Assembly (NCBI RefSeq): GCF_039540195.1
Contig: NZ_BAABEO010000001.1
Span: forward strand, 1-64,000
Length of the DNA stretch: 64,000 nucleotides
Direction: 5' to 3'
DNA from: Zafaria ginkgonis
Lineage (GTDB): Bacteria > Actinomycetota > Actinomycetes > Actinomycetales > Micrococcaceae
Numbering within the stretch: the first letter of the stretch is position 1; each line of letters opens with the position of its first letter. The notes beneath the pieces are model-generated. The model was not told the origin of the DNA, searched no databases, and worked only from the letters and a program-made list of their open reading frames with translations. Below are positions 17,211 through 25,197 of the stretch, in pieces. Position numbers and translations under genes: made by a program.

Positions 17211-18527
17211 ATGACGGACGTACAGCTTGTGTGGCCCAACAAGGAACTGATGCTCCGCGCATCGGGCCTGACCGGTTACGAGTGGGTGGACCCCACGGAT
17301 CGACGTCTCGAGAACCCCCCGAAGTTCACGCAGTTGAGCGATGGGCAGATCACCAGCGCGTCAAACATTGTCGCCGTTGGCGACGGTCTGGACGTGCTCG
17401 AGGCCCTGAGCACGAACACCCCTGCATTGTCGGGCGGCATCAGGCTGGTCTACATCGACCCACCCTTCAACACCCAGATAAACTTCCGGCAATATAACGA
17501 CTCGATGGTCCGGTCGATGTGGCTCAGCATGATGCGCGATCGCCTCGCCGCACTCAAGCCGCTGCTGTCGGCCGACGCCAGCATCTGGGTCCACTTGGAT
17601 GACGCAGAGGTCCACCGAGCTCGAGCCATCATGGACGAAGTGTTCGGTGAGCAGGCCTTCGTGGCTTCTGTCATCTGGCAGAAGAAGATGACGCGCGACT
17701 CACGGGCAGCATTCTCCTCGAATCACGACACAATCCTCGTGTATGCCCCCAGCGGCCCAAAGCGCTGGAAGACTTCGCGGAACCTTCTCGTCAAAGATGA
17801 GGCGAACCTGCGGAACCGGGACGACGACCCCCGAGGACCGTGGGCGGACGCGCCGTTCACAGCTCCCGGGTACCGCAAAGCGCAGCAGTACGACATCGTG
17901 ACTCCGACTGGGGTAGTACTTCGCCCCCCGCGTGGCCGCTCCTGGTACGCAACCGAGCAGACGTATCGCGACTTGCTGGCAGAAGACCGGATTTGGTTCC
18001 CCAAAGGCGGAGGCGGATCACCGCGGCTCAAGCTCTTCGCGCACCAGCTTCGCGGTCTCGTTCCGTTCACTGTGTGGGGCTCCGCCGATACCGGCACTAA
18101 CGACGAGGCTAAGCGCCATCTTCTGGCATTGTTCCCAGACCAGGAAGTCTTTGACACCCCCAAGCCGGAAACTCTGCTCGAGCGAATCATCCACATCGCA
18201 ACTAACCCCGACGAACTCGTCGTCGACATCTTCGGCGGCAGCGGGACGACTGCCGCGGCCGCGCACAAGATGCGCCGACGCTGGATCCTGGCGGAGCGCA
18301 ACACGCAGACCGTGTTGGACTTCATCGCGCCGCGCCTTGATCGCGTGATTGCGGGCACCGATGAGGGAGGTATCACCTCCACGGTTTCGTGGAGGGGTGG
18401 CGGAAACTACGAGATGGTCCATGTCTCACCGCGTTTCGGCACTCTCACTGCACCACACCGCGCTGATGCGGTGCAGAAGAAGCTCGCCGCTCGCCGCGGA
18501 GCTTCCCAATCTCGGATCATCGCGTAA
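17211..18527 (+). CDS. beta-class (Mod-like) DNA adenine methyltransferase
   Basis: A 438-residue N6-adenine/N4-cytosine MTase with motif order IV then I: DPPFNTQINF (83-92) before DIFGGSGTTAAAAH near 340, the beta-class order found in type III Mod proteins. The central variable segment, about 200-300, is likely the target-recognition domain. It is shorter than a typical Mod (about 600) and has no adjacent Res helicase, so it is not a complete type III system. The ATG at 17211 is chosen for GAGG 5 nt ahead; a TTG at 17133 in frame would overlap the divergent dam-like gene. It likely supplies the second methylation needed by the McrBC-type locus. Confidence 0.88.
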   Translation: MTDVQLVWPNKELMLRASGLTGYEWVDPTDRRLENPPKFTQLSDGQITSASNIVAVGDGLDVLEALSTNTPALSGGIRLVYIDPPFNTQINFRQYNDSMVRSMWLSMMRDRLAALKPLLSADASIWVHLDDAEVHRARAIMDEVFGEQAFVASVIWQKKMTRDSRAAFSSNHDTILVYAPSGPKRWKTSRNLLVKDEANLRNRDDDPRGPWADAPFTAPGYRKAQQYDIVTPTGVVLRPPRGRSWYATEQTYRDLLAEDRIWFPKGGGGSPRLKLFAHQLRGLVPFTVWGSADTGTNDEAKRHLLALFPDQEVFDTPKPETLLERIIHIATNPDELVVDIFGGSGTTAAAAHKMRRRWILAERNTQTVLDFIAPRLDRVIAGTDEGGITSTVSWRGGGNYEMVHVSPRFGTLTAPHRADAVQKKLAARRGASQSRIIA

Positions 18528-18531
18528 CCAT

Positions 18532-18598
18532 GAATCGCCCGGGTCATGGGGCCAACCCTTCACTGTTGTGAAGATCGGAATCAGACCCAGGGCGATTC
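18532..18598 (+). terminator. inverted repeat after the Mod-like gene
   Basis: GAATCGCCCGGGTC (18532-18545) is repeated inverted at 18584-18598 with one extra base, just past the stop at 18527. Loop about 38 nt. It could be a terminator or a recombination relic. Confidence 0.45.
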
Positions 18599-18708
18599 AC
18601 AAAGAAGCTTCACGTGGCTGGCAAAGCAGGCTAATGGACATGCTGCCCGGCAAGGCCGGGCCTGGAGCGGCCTCGACGAGCGAAACAGGCTCGGAGAGGA
18701 GCACCCGA

Positions 18709-19117
18709 ATGTCCACAATTACAACCACTGGCTCAGCGGCAACGCCGCGCGTCTAGGTTGGTTGTCTCGCTTGCTACAACGACGGTCGACTTGTTGGTGA
18801 CTGGTTCGACGCAGCCACCGCCGACGAGGTCGGAACATACGGCGTCCACGGCGCTCATGCCCGCACTGACCTACACGATGAATTGTGGTGCTTCGACACC
18901 GATTTATTGCCTGGTCTTTCCGGCGAGATGAGCCCGCATGAGGCAGCCAGCCGGGCGCAGCGTCTCTGGAGGCCCCTGAGCACCGCCGCGCTGCTTTTAG
19001 GCCTGGTGGGCCTCTGGCGACCACGTCGAGGACATTGAGGGGCTACCGACCTACAAGGACTTCGAGGAGCGATACTGCGGCACCTGGGATTCGTTCCGCG
19101 AGTATGCCGAGCAATGA
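18709..19117 (+). pseudogene. ardA-like antirestriction protein, broken
   Basis: Conceptual reading from the ATG at 18709 gives MSTITTTGSAATPRV, then TAG at 18754-18756, then in the same frame VGCLACYNDGRLVGDWFDA and LHDELWCFDTDLLPG with SGEMSPHEAASR, typical of the first half of actinobacterial ArdA, where the sequence RVWVGCLACYN is expected. The amber codon replaces that Trp (TGG to TAG). After about 18,980 the homology continues in another frame as DHVEDIEGLPTYKDFEERY and GTWDSFREYAEQ, ending at TGA 19115. The internal section appears deleted and the C-terminal third of the family is missing. ArdA mimics B-form DNA to block type I restriction enzymes. Confidence 0.75.
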
Positions 19118-19433
19118 AGTCCTGAGACCATACACATCAAGCCCCGCGATCCGCGCATCCTGACGCACAACGTGAGCATTCAACCGGGCAATCTTCTGAG
19201 CCTGCTAGACCACCAGCTCGGTGAGCTGCCTATAGGTTGGCCGGAACATAAAAGCTACCCTCCTGCAACCCCGATGATGTCGAAGAGCGACACGCCGTCA
19301 AAGAAACTGACCGGTTACATTGCTTGCGTGACGGAGGGAAATGAGAGTATGGATGACAAAAGTATCATCGCTTCGAAAAGGGTTACCCAAAAACAACCCC
19401 TAGAAGCGGGCCAAGACCAGCTAGGAACTTCGC
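19118..19433 (+). other. 316-bp gap, nothing recognised
   Basis: Between the ardA remnant and the GmrSD-like gene. Only short non-coding-looking frames are present. Base composition becomes AT-rich from about 19,250 onward, which probably marks the left border of a separately acquired segment. AGGA at 19422-19425, about 8 nt ahead of the next ATG, is a suitable ribosome binding site. Confidence 0.5.
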
Positions 19434-21437
19434 ATGAAAGCAAGCCCCACGTATTTGCTCGATTCACTCTCAAACAATGATGTTACGTTTTTCATCCCGC
19501 CGTATCAAAGGAATTACGAGTGGTCGACAGACAACTGCAAGGTCTTATTCTCCGATGTTAGCAAGGTGAGCGAAGCGAACCTGTCTGACGTAAAGACAGA
19601 ACACTTCTTTGGTAGCATTGTCTATGTTGCAGAGGAAGCAGGTTTTGGGGTTCCAGCTAAGTATGTTCTTACCGATGGACAGCAGCGCATAACAACGACG
19701 ATGCTCTTGCTAATGGCTTTACGGGACAGTATCGATGACCGCAACTACAAGAAGGAAATTCAGAGACGTTATCTCGAGAATGATCGAGCTGACGAAAGCG
19801 TCGAGTACAAGATCAAACTCAAGCAGGTAGAAACCGACTGGGAAGCCTATAAGCTCCTAGTTCTCGGACATGACGTGCCCGAGAGTTTGAAGAACTCCTC
19901 TGTATATCAGAATTACCTTTTCTTCCTTAAGCTGCTTGAGCCTTTAGTCGATGAAGATAAGAAGAATCTTCTCGAAAAGGGCTTGATGAAGTTCAGTATC
20001 ATCTCGATACAACTCGAACCAGACCGGAACCCTTGGGAGAACCCTCAGGAAATATTCGAGTCAATGAACTCTTTAGGTAAGCCACTCTCACTTGCTGACC
20101 TGGTTCGCAATTACCTGTTGATGGGGAAGAATACGCGGCAGCAATCTGAGCTTTACAACGACTTTTGGCTCACTTTAGAGAAGCGACTACCCGGAAAGCT
20201 ATCTGAATTCATCCGCGACTGGATGCAAGCAGACCAGCATAGGAGCTTCAAGGTTGCCCGCGAGAGCAACTACAAAGAGCTATACGGTGCCTTTAAGGAG
20301 ATCGCTCGCGGGCGAAGCGTAGAAGAACTGTTTGAGAGCTTTGTAAGATTCTCCCACCCGTACTCAATCGTTTGTGGACTTGTACAGACAGAGCTTCGGG
20401 CTCTTGACCAGGTGATTTTTGACCTCAACGTAATTGGAGTCGCGCCTGCCTACTCCTACTTGGCGGAAGTGCTAGCCGCTTGGGAGGCGCGAACTCTGTC
20501 AGAGGGAGATGTTATCGAGGTATTGACCGGCTTCAGAACATATTTGTTGCGACGACGCGTTCTTGGCGTCGCTGTAGCTGAGAACAAATTCTATCCAATT
20601 CTGGGTAAGCGTCTGAACGAGCTTTCTAGCTCTGAAAACAAAATGGAAAGTTTGTTCCGCCAGCTTTCTTCTCAAGAGTATGCGCTGCGACTACCCAACG
20701 ATGATGAAATGACATCACGGCTTCGGGGGCTGAACTTCTACAACCTGGGGCGCTCTCGGAGCTACCCTAGGCTGCTTCTCTCTATGGCCGAGGAGCAACT
20801 TACGAAGTCTCGGCCGGCCTGGGATGATTCTCGTCTACAGCTGGAGCACATCATGCCTCGGAAATTGAACGCGGATTGGCGTCAGATGCTGGGGGAAGAT
20901 TCTGAGTCAGTGCATCAGGAGTTTGTGAACAACATTGGAAATATTACGCTGATTCGCCATAACCAGGAGCTTGGTAACAAGTCTTTTAGTGACAAGAAAG
21001 AGACTTACTCCGGGCAGTCGGGTCTGCAAGTCACTCAAAATCGTATCCTAGACCGAGAGATTTGGGACGCCGAGTCCATAAGGAGACGACAAGACTATTT
21101 AATCGAATTGATCACCCAGAAGATCCTAGGCGTCCCCGCCAGCTTTAAACACGCGAGCAATTGGAATCAGAGCGATCGCGATTCTACTTCATTCGATCAA
21201 CGAGCGAAGTTGAATCCGCTGATTGGAGAGACAATCGAGTTCGTCTCAAATCCGGCTATGGTTGCACAAGTGGTCAGCGATTCCAGAGTCTTGTTTGAAG
21301 GCGAGGAGTGGGCTCTCGGGCCGCTAACGAAGGTTTTGAAGGAACGGAGTGGAGCGAAGATTAGCAAGACTAGCGCTTTTCACGGTGCTTCAAACTGGAG
21401 TTGGGATGGCGTCAAGTTGGTTGACCTCGATATCTAA
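19434..21437 (+). CDS. GmrSD-like (DUF262-DUF1524) restriction nuclease with C-terminal DUF4357
   Basis: A 667-residue protein. The N-terminal DUF262 (GmrS) part has IPPYQRNYEW (21-30) and the nucleotide-handling DGQQR at 81-85. The DUF1524 (GmrD) His-Me-finger part has LEHIMPRKL near 472 and NNIGNITLIRHNQELGNKSF with SDKKETY downstream. The tail ALGPLTKVLKERSG with SAFHGASNWSWDGVKLV is a DUF4357 domain. GmrSD enzymes are single-chain type IV restriction systems that cut phage DNA carrying modified bases, as with T4 glucosyl-hydroxymethylcytosine. The gene is clearly AT-richer and uses rarer codons than its neighbours, indicating recent transfer. It is transcribed alone and ends near a palindrome. 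Confidence 0.88.
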   Translation: MKASPTYLLDSLSNNDVTFFIPPYQRNYEWSTDNCKVLFSDVSKVSEANLSDVKTEHFFGSIVYVAEEAGFGVPAKYVLTDGQQRITTTMLLLMALRDSIDDRNYKKEIQRRYLENDRADESVEYKIKLKQVETDWEAYKLLVLGHDVPESLKNSSVYQNYLFFLKLLEPLVDEDKKNLLEKGLMKFSIISIQLEPDRNPWENPQEIFESMNSLGKPLSLADLVRNYLLMGKNTRQQSELYNDFWLTLEKRLPGKLSEFIRDWMQADQHRSFKVARESNYKELYGAFKEIARGRSVEELFESFVRFSHPYSIVCGLVQTELRALDQVIFDLNVIGVAPAYSYLAEVLAAWEARTLSEGDVIEVLTGFRTYLLRRRVLGVAVAENKFYPILGKRLNELSSSENKMESLFRQLSSQEYALRLPNDDEMTSRLRGLNFYNLGRSRSYPRLLLSMAEEQLTKSRPAWDDSRLQLEHIMPRKLNADWRQMLGEDSESVHQEFVNNIGNITLIRHNQELGNKSFSDKKETYSGQSGLQVTQNRILDREIWDAESIRRRQDYLIELITQKILGVPASFKHASNWNQSDRDSTSFDQRAKLNPLIGETIEFVSNPAMVAQVVSDSRVLFEGEEWALGPLTKVLKERSGAKISKTSAFHGASNWSWDGVKLVDLDI

Positions 21438-21622
21438 CGCTCACGCGGCGAGGTCGAGGCTTTCGCAGAAGTGCGTCACTCAGCTCAGCGTGCTGGACTC
21501 GGGGCTGGGGGCCAAGTCCTGATTGCGGCCTGCATCTCGCTCGTAACAACTTGTGCAGCCCAGGCCTGACTTTCCAGCCCGCAAAATCGAGCCGCCATGA
21601 CAGTCACCGGTTGGGGTTAAAT

Positions 21623-21690
21623 GGCTCTTCACAATCCGGGGTGTAGCCGGCGGCTTCAGGCCCCTGCTACACCCCGGATTGCGAAGAGCC
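21623..21690. repeat. 68-bp palindrome with ISL3-like ends (possible MITE)
   Basis: Arms 21623-21647 (beginning GGCTCTTCACAATCC) and 21666-21690 (ending GCGAAGAGCC) match over 25 bp with one mismatch; the spacer is 18 bp. GGCTCTTC is the start of the inverted repeats of several actinobacterial ISL3-family elements such as IS31831. No 8-bp target duplication is visible, and it sits between two convergent genes, so a bidirectional terminator function is also possible. Confidence 0.6.
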
Positions 21691-21691
21691 C

Positions 21692-22843
21692 CTATACAAG
21701 TTGGAGCTTGGGCCGTTGGTCCGTGTAGCCAAGGAGCGCTCTTACCCGGGCGGGTTTCCAAGCGAGTTCATCCGCCAGCTCGCTCAAGGTCAGACCATGG
21801 TCTTGTGCGAGTCGATAGGCGCTTTGGAGCATGGCCGGCACCTCGCCGGGGTGCTGTTCGACGGGGCTGCGGACGAAAAGCTCGACTTTTCGGAGCTGAT
21901 TCAGCCGTTGGAAGGCGCGCCGGTAGACAGCTTCAGAAATTATGCCGAGTTCCCGGCAGCGGTAGATCAGGCTTTCAATGGAGACGCCCCATTCTTTGCT
22001 CAGCTTGTCCAAGGCCTGGAGGTTGAGCCGCGCCGGGAGTCGGGGTGTGATCTCGATGGCCGGGGTGAGGAATTCGGCAGCAAACTCGTCCGCTTCTTTC
22101 TCGAGCTTCACATCGCCGTGGGACGCTTCCCCGTGCAGGACCAGATGTCCTAGTTCATGGGCGGCTGTGAATCGATGGCGGAAGACGTCGCACGCGCGTT
22201 CAGGGGTGAGGATGGCAACCGGACGTGGCAGACGGGATGTGGAAAAGGCATCAATCGTGGCGGTGGCATCGCCAGCGAACGGTATCAACGTGACGACGAT
22301 CCCGTGCTTTTCCATGGTTCGGACAACGCGGGGTATCGGTCCGGGACCGATACCCCACGCACGGCGAACCATTCGAGCGGCCCCGGCTGGATCAAGGTCG
22401 ACAGGAGTGGCTTCCCCGTCGATGAATCCGGGCATATCCACTTCGGGAAGCTGAACGCGTTTTTCCAGGGCATGGGTCAACTCCCACATCTGTTCGACAA
22501 AGGTGGTTGCCTTTTTCCGCTCGCGCGCTGGGGTCCGCCGCAGGCTGCGGAAATGTGCATCCGCTTCGGAAACATGGGTGTAGGGCCGGCCGGTGGCAAA
22601 GAAGGCAACCGGCATATCCAAGATCGACGCCAGTGCGGCGACATGGTCGGCCTTAGGCAGGTTGGATCCTGTCTCCCAGTGGCCCACGGCCATCGGGGAA
22701 ACGTTCAGCTCCTTGGCCAAGGCCGTCTTGTTTAGTCCGCTCAGGCGACGCGCCTGAATGAGCCTGCGGGGATCAAATGCCCGAGAAACGTCCGCAGGCG
22801 ATGGGGATATGCGCGCACCGGACGAGTTGCCGATCAATTTCAC
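21692..22843 (-). CDS. XRE regulator fused to ImmA/IrrE metallopeptidase
   Basis: A 383-residue protein with a Cro/C1 HTH at about 27-80 (LIQARRLSGLNKTALAKELN, SPMAVGHWETGS) and an ImmA/IrrE zinc peptidase domain with HELGH at 229-233 and a downstream EKEADEFAAEFL helix supplying the third ligand. COG2856 proteins of this type derepress genes by cleaving or shedding a repressor after a signal. Its start overlaps the end of the preceding 280-residue gene by 4 nt (ATGA), so the pair is translationally coupled. XRE-ImmA antitoxins with an unknown partner are a known two-gene defence layout (RosmerTA, as I recall it). Assignment to that family is unproven. Confidence 0.88.
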   Translation of the reverse strand: MKLIGNSSGARISPSPADVSRAFDPRRLIQARRLSGLNKTALAKELNVSPMAVGHWETGSNLPKADHVAALASILDMPVAFFATGRPYTHVSEADAHFRSLRRTPARERKKATTFVEQMWELTHALEKRVQLPEVDMPGFIDGEATPVDLDPAGAARMVRRAWGIGPGPIPRVVRTMEKHGIVVTLIPFAGDATATIDAFSTSRLPRPVAILTPERACDVFRHRFTAAHELGHLVLHGEASHGDVKLEKEADEFAAEFLTPAIEITPRLPARLNLQALDKLSKEWGVSIESLIYRCRELGIISEAVYRRAFQRLNQLRKVELFVRSPVEQHPGEVPAMLQSAYRLAQDHGLTLSELADELAWKPARVRALLGYTDQRPKLQLV

Positions 22844-23682
22844 GAGTTGGAGGCTTCGCTTTCCGATGCGGCGGTGTCCGATTCTTCGCCTGAACCAGCG
22901 ATCGTGCGGCGGGGAAAGATATTGAGCTCGTCGGCCTCATCCGTCTGATCAAAGTAGGTCAGTTCGGGTTCCTCGGACACGGTTCGGAGAGCCGGGCGAT
23001 GCGTAATCCCTTCATGAGTGGACGCATTCTCCGGCAGGGCTTCCCAGGTTTCCCAAACCGCCTTGCCGTTCTCCTCGTCCACACGGAGGTCGCCCCATCC
23101 GAGCCCCCACAGGCCGGACGCCGGATTGCTGCCAAAGCCAATGGTTACGACCTGTCCGAAAGCAGCCAGTTGTTCATCCAGCTCACGCAGCTGTTCGTAA
23201 TGGGCCTCGACGTCGAGGTCTTCTTCCAGAGCATCTTCAATCGTCCATTGGTGAGCCTTCGCAGGGTTTGGGCTCACCAGCGCGAGAAGGGAACGCCGCA
23301 ACTCAGATAGGTCGATCTTGGCGTCCTCACGGGTTACGCGCCGGTCGGTGCTGTAGCGAAGGGGCAGGAGGGCAATCGAGGTTTCCTCCACCACGGGGAG
23401 CTCGAACCTGCCGCCGGCAGGCTTTCGCAGTACCACGCCCGGTACTTCGCCCAACAGCTCCACCAGAACCTCGTGCATCTTCACCTTCAGCGTGTGGCCG
23501 TAGGTGTCCCGTTGAACCATCTCGGCAGAAAGGTGCGCCTTGAGCGCAAGGTCATGCGCCGTGTGCATGGCTCGACTCGCTGCAACCGCGAGTTCGGCGG
23601 CGAGGCCGCCAAAACGGGATTCCGCCCATCCACTTACCGGAATGTTGTCCAATACTCCCCCTTGATTCTTCAGCACCTCCAT
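22840..23682 (-). CDS. partner of the XRE-ImmA protein, possible toxin
   Basis: A 280-residue soluble protein that I do not recognise. Helical N-terminal half (residues 20-70, LAAELAVAASRAMHTAHDLALKA), a central segment ending PVVEETSIALLPLRYS, and an acidic Ser/Glu-rich tail (GSGEESDTAASESEASNS). The WGLGWGDLRVDEENGKAVW stretch looks like a beta hairpin. The tight 4-nt overlap with the downstream XRE-ImmA gene suggests a toxin-antitoxin or effector-regulator pair. Start at ATG 23682 has no clear SD; a TTG 11 codons in, with GGGGGAG just ahead, is an alternative. Confidence 0.7.
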   Translation of the reverse strand: MEVLKNQGGVLDNIPVSGWAESRFGGLAAELAVAASRAMHTAHDLALKAHLSAEMVQRDTYGHTLKVKMHEVLVELLGEVPGVVLRKPAGGRFELPVVEETSIALLPLRYSTDRRVTREDAKIDLSELRRSLLALVSPNPAKAHQWTIEDALEEDLDVEAHYEQLRELDEQLAAFGQVVTIGFGSNPASGLWGLGWGDLRVDEENGKAVWETWEALPENASTHEGITHRPALRTVSEEPELTYFDQTDEADELNIFPRRTIAGSGEESDTAASESEASNS

Positions 23683-23984
23683 GGCGCCATAACTTTAGAT
23701 TAGTTCACCAAATGAGATGTTGAGGGTAAGGGGTCGTCCGTGTTGAAGATCTCTGGGGCACGGGCAGCTCTGGCCCAGGAGTCGTTACCGGCGGTGATGC
23801 CCAGCAACTAACAGTCACGGGCTGCAGGTCAAAAAATTAACCGTGAAGACGCTTGTCGGACGTCGATTGGCAGGTCCCTAAACGGTCTGGGGACTGTGTC
23901 GTCTACATTGTGTGGGTACCCGTCGAGTTGAGATTCCGGCCGTGAGCAGTGAGCTCATTGGGTCCGTGGAAGGAAAGGTCCGCG

Positions 23985-24527
23985 ATGACTACTGAGCTAC
24001 CTGATCTTGGTGCGCTGTACCTGAGGCACCGTGCAGCCATGTATCGGATGGCAGCTGTGATGTTGCGCGGGACCGGGCACGAGGATTCCGCAGAGGACGT
24101 CGTGCAGGCAGTGGTCACGAAACTGGTTGGTGCGATGCCCGCCGAACCTCCGCAGAACTGGGAAGCCTGGCTGATTCAGTGTGTGAAGAACCAGGTCAAA
24201 GACCTGCTGAAACTGGCCTCTACCCGCAGAGAGGTGAGCAAAGAACCCGAAGTCACTCCGGAATGGGGAATGGAAGATGATTTTGCGGAACAGGTTGCGG
24301 AGCGGGTCGTCGCCGAAGATGCCGGGGTCAAGGTCCGAGAAGCACTGGGATGTCTAACAGCCAAGGAACGCGAAGTGGTGTGGTCCGTCTGCGGCAAAGA
24401 GCAAAGCCAGACGGACGTTGCGCGGCGGCTGGGGATCAGCCCGGGGCGTGTATCCCAATTGAAGAAATCGGGGCTGAACAAGCTGCATCAGCAGATGCAG
24501 CAGCAGGGAGTGCATGATGTCGTTTGA
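23985..24527 (+). CDS. sigma-70-family (ECF-like) RNA polymerase sigma factor
   Basis: A 180-residue sigma factor with region 2 (LYLRHRAAMYRMAAVMLRG, DVVQAVVTKLV) and region 4 (CLTAKEREVVWSVCGKEQSQ then the helix-turn-helix DVARRLGISPGRVSQLKKSG). ATG 23985 is preferred over an in-frame GTG at 23949 because AGGAAAGG lies 6 nt ahead. It opens a three-gene operon whose members overlap by a few bases. It is divergent from the toxin-like gene at 23682, with a 302-bp gap in which I see no convincing promoter. ECF sigma factors are usually held by an anti-sigma; the following gene may play that part. Confidence 0.85.
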   Translation: MTTELPDLGALYLRHRAAMYRMAAVMLRGTGHEDSAEDVVQAVVTKLVGAMPAEPPQNWEAWLIQCVKNQVKDLLKLASTRREVSKEPEVTPEWGMEDDFAEQVAERVVAEDAGVKVREALGCLTAKEREVVWSVCGKEQSQTDVARRLGISPGRVSQLKKSGLNKLHQQMQQQGVHDVV

Positions 24528-25197
24528 TTCGGACAGGGAAGAACTGATGTGGGACATCCTTTCCCAGCCACCTCAAGAACGAGCTCGGAGTCTTGAGCAT
24601 TCGATTCTGACACCCGCCGAACGCGAGGAAGTCCGGCGACTCGGCGACGTGGCGGATGCTGTCTGGCTGGAGGCGCAGGAAGCTCCGCCGTTGGAGCAGG
24701 ACCCTGCAGCCCGCCTCTTGGGACTAGTCCCTTCTACTGAAGAATCACTTGACCATAGGCAGCTGACCAAGCTTCGCAGGAGCGCCGGAGTGAATGTCGA
24801 GGACTTGGCTAGCCGACTGCGCAGTAGAGGATGGGACGTCGAATATCGGAACGTCATTGCATGGGAGAGCGCACGAGGAGCAGCTGAAGTTCCCCCCGCC
24901 ATCATCGAAGCCATCGCACAGATCTTGAGGATACCGATTGAACGACTTGTTCGACCCCTTCCTGCTCCACAAGATTCTCCTCTGCAGCAACTCCGCCAGC
25001 ATGCGGCCTTCGGGGAACTGGCGCGTCGCTGGTCTGACCTGAAACAGATTTCCATAGACGCCGCAGAGCGGGCGCTAGCCGTTCGGACCCTCACAACGGT
25101 GCACCGCGGTGAGACACCGGATCTTGATCAAAGCGTGGCATCTTTGGAGACGTTGGTTGCCGCTATGGAAGATCGGGCGGAGGAGGATCGACAGTGA
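24514..25197 (+). CDS. XRE-like/anti-sigma-like regulatory protein
   Basis: A 227-residue soluble protein overlapping the sigma gene by 14 nt. The central region (about 75-140: LTKLRRSAGVNVEDLASRLRSRGW, VIAWESARGAAEVPPAIIEAIAQIL) reads as a Cro/C1-type helix-turn-helix. The flanks are helical and charged. Its position between a sigma factor and an ImmA/IrrE peptidase suggests a regulator whose removal releases the sigma factor, but it has no zinc-anti-sigma motif and no membrane helix. It might instead be a plain DNA-binding co-regulator. Confidence 0.7.
   Translation: MMSFDSDREELMWDILSQPPQERARSLEHSILTPAEREEVRRLGDVADAVWLEAQEAPPLEQDPAARLLGLVPSTEESLDHRQLTKLRRSAGVNVEDLASRLRSRGWDVEYRNVIAWESARGAAEVPPAIIEAIAQILRIPIERLVRPLPAPQDSPLQQLRQHAAFGELARRWSDLKQISIDAAERALAVRTLTTVHRGETPDLDQSVASLETLVAAMEDRAEEDRQ

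Noticed and set aside
17211..18527. Complete type III restriction-modification system
   Set aside because: Only a Mod-like methyltransferase is present; there is no Res helicase-nuclease. The neighbouring nuclease genes are McrB/McrC.
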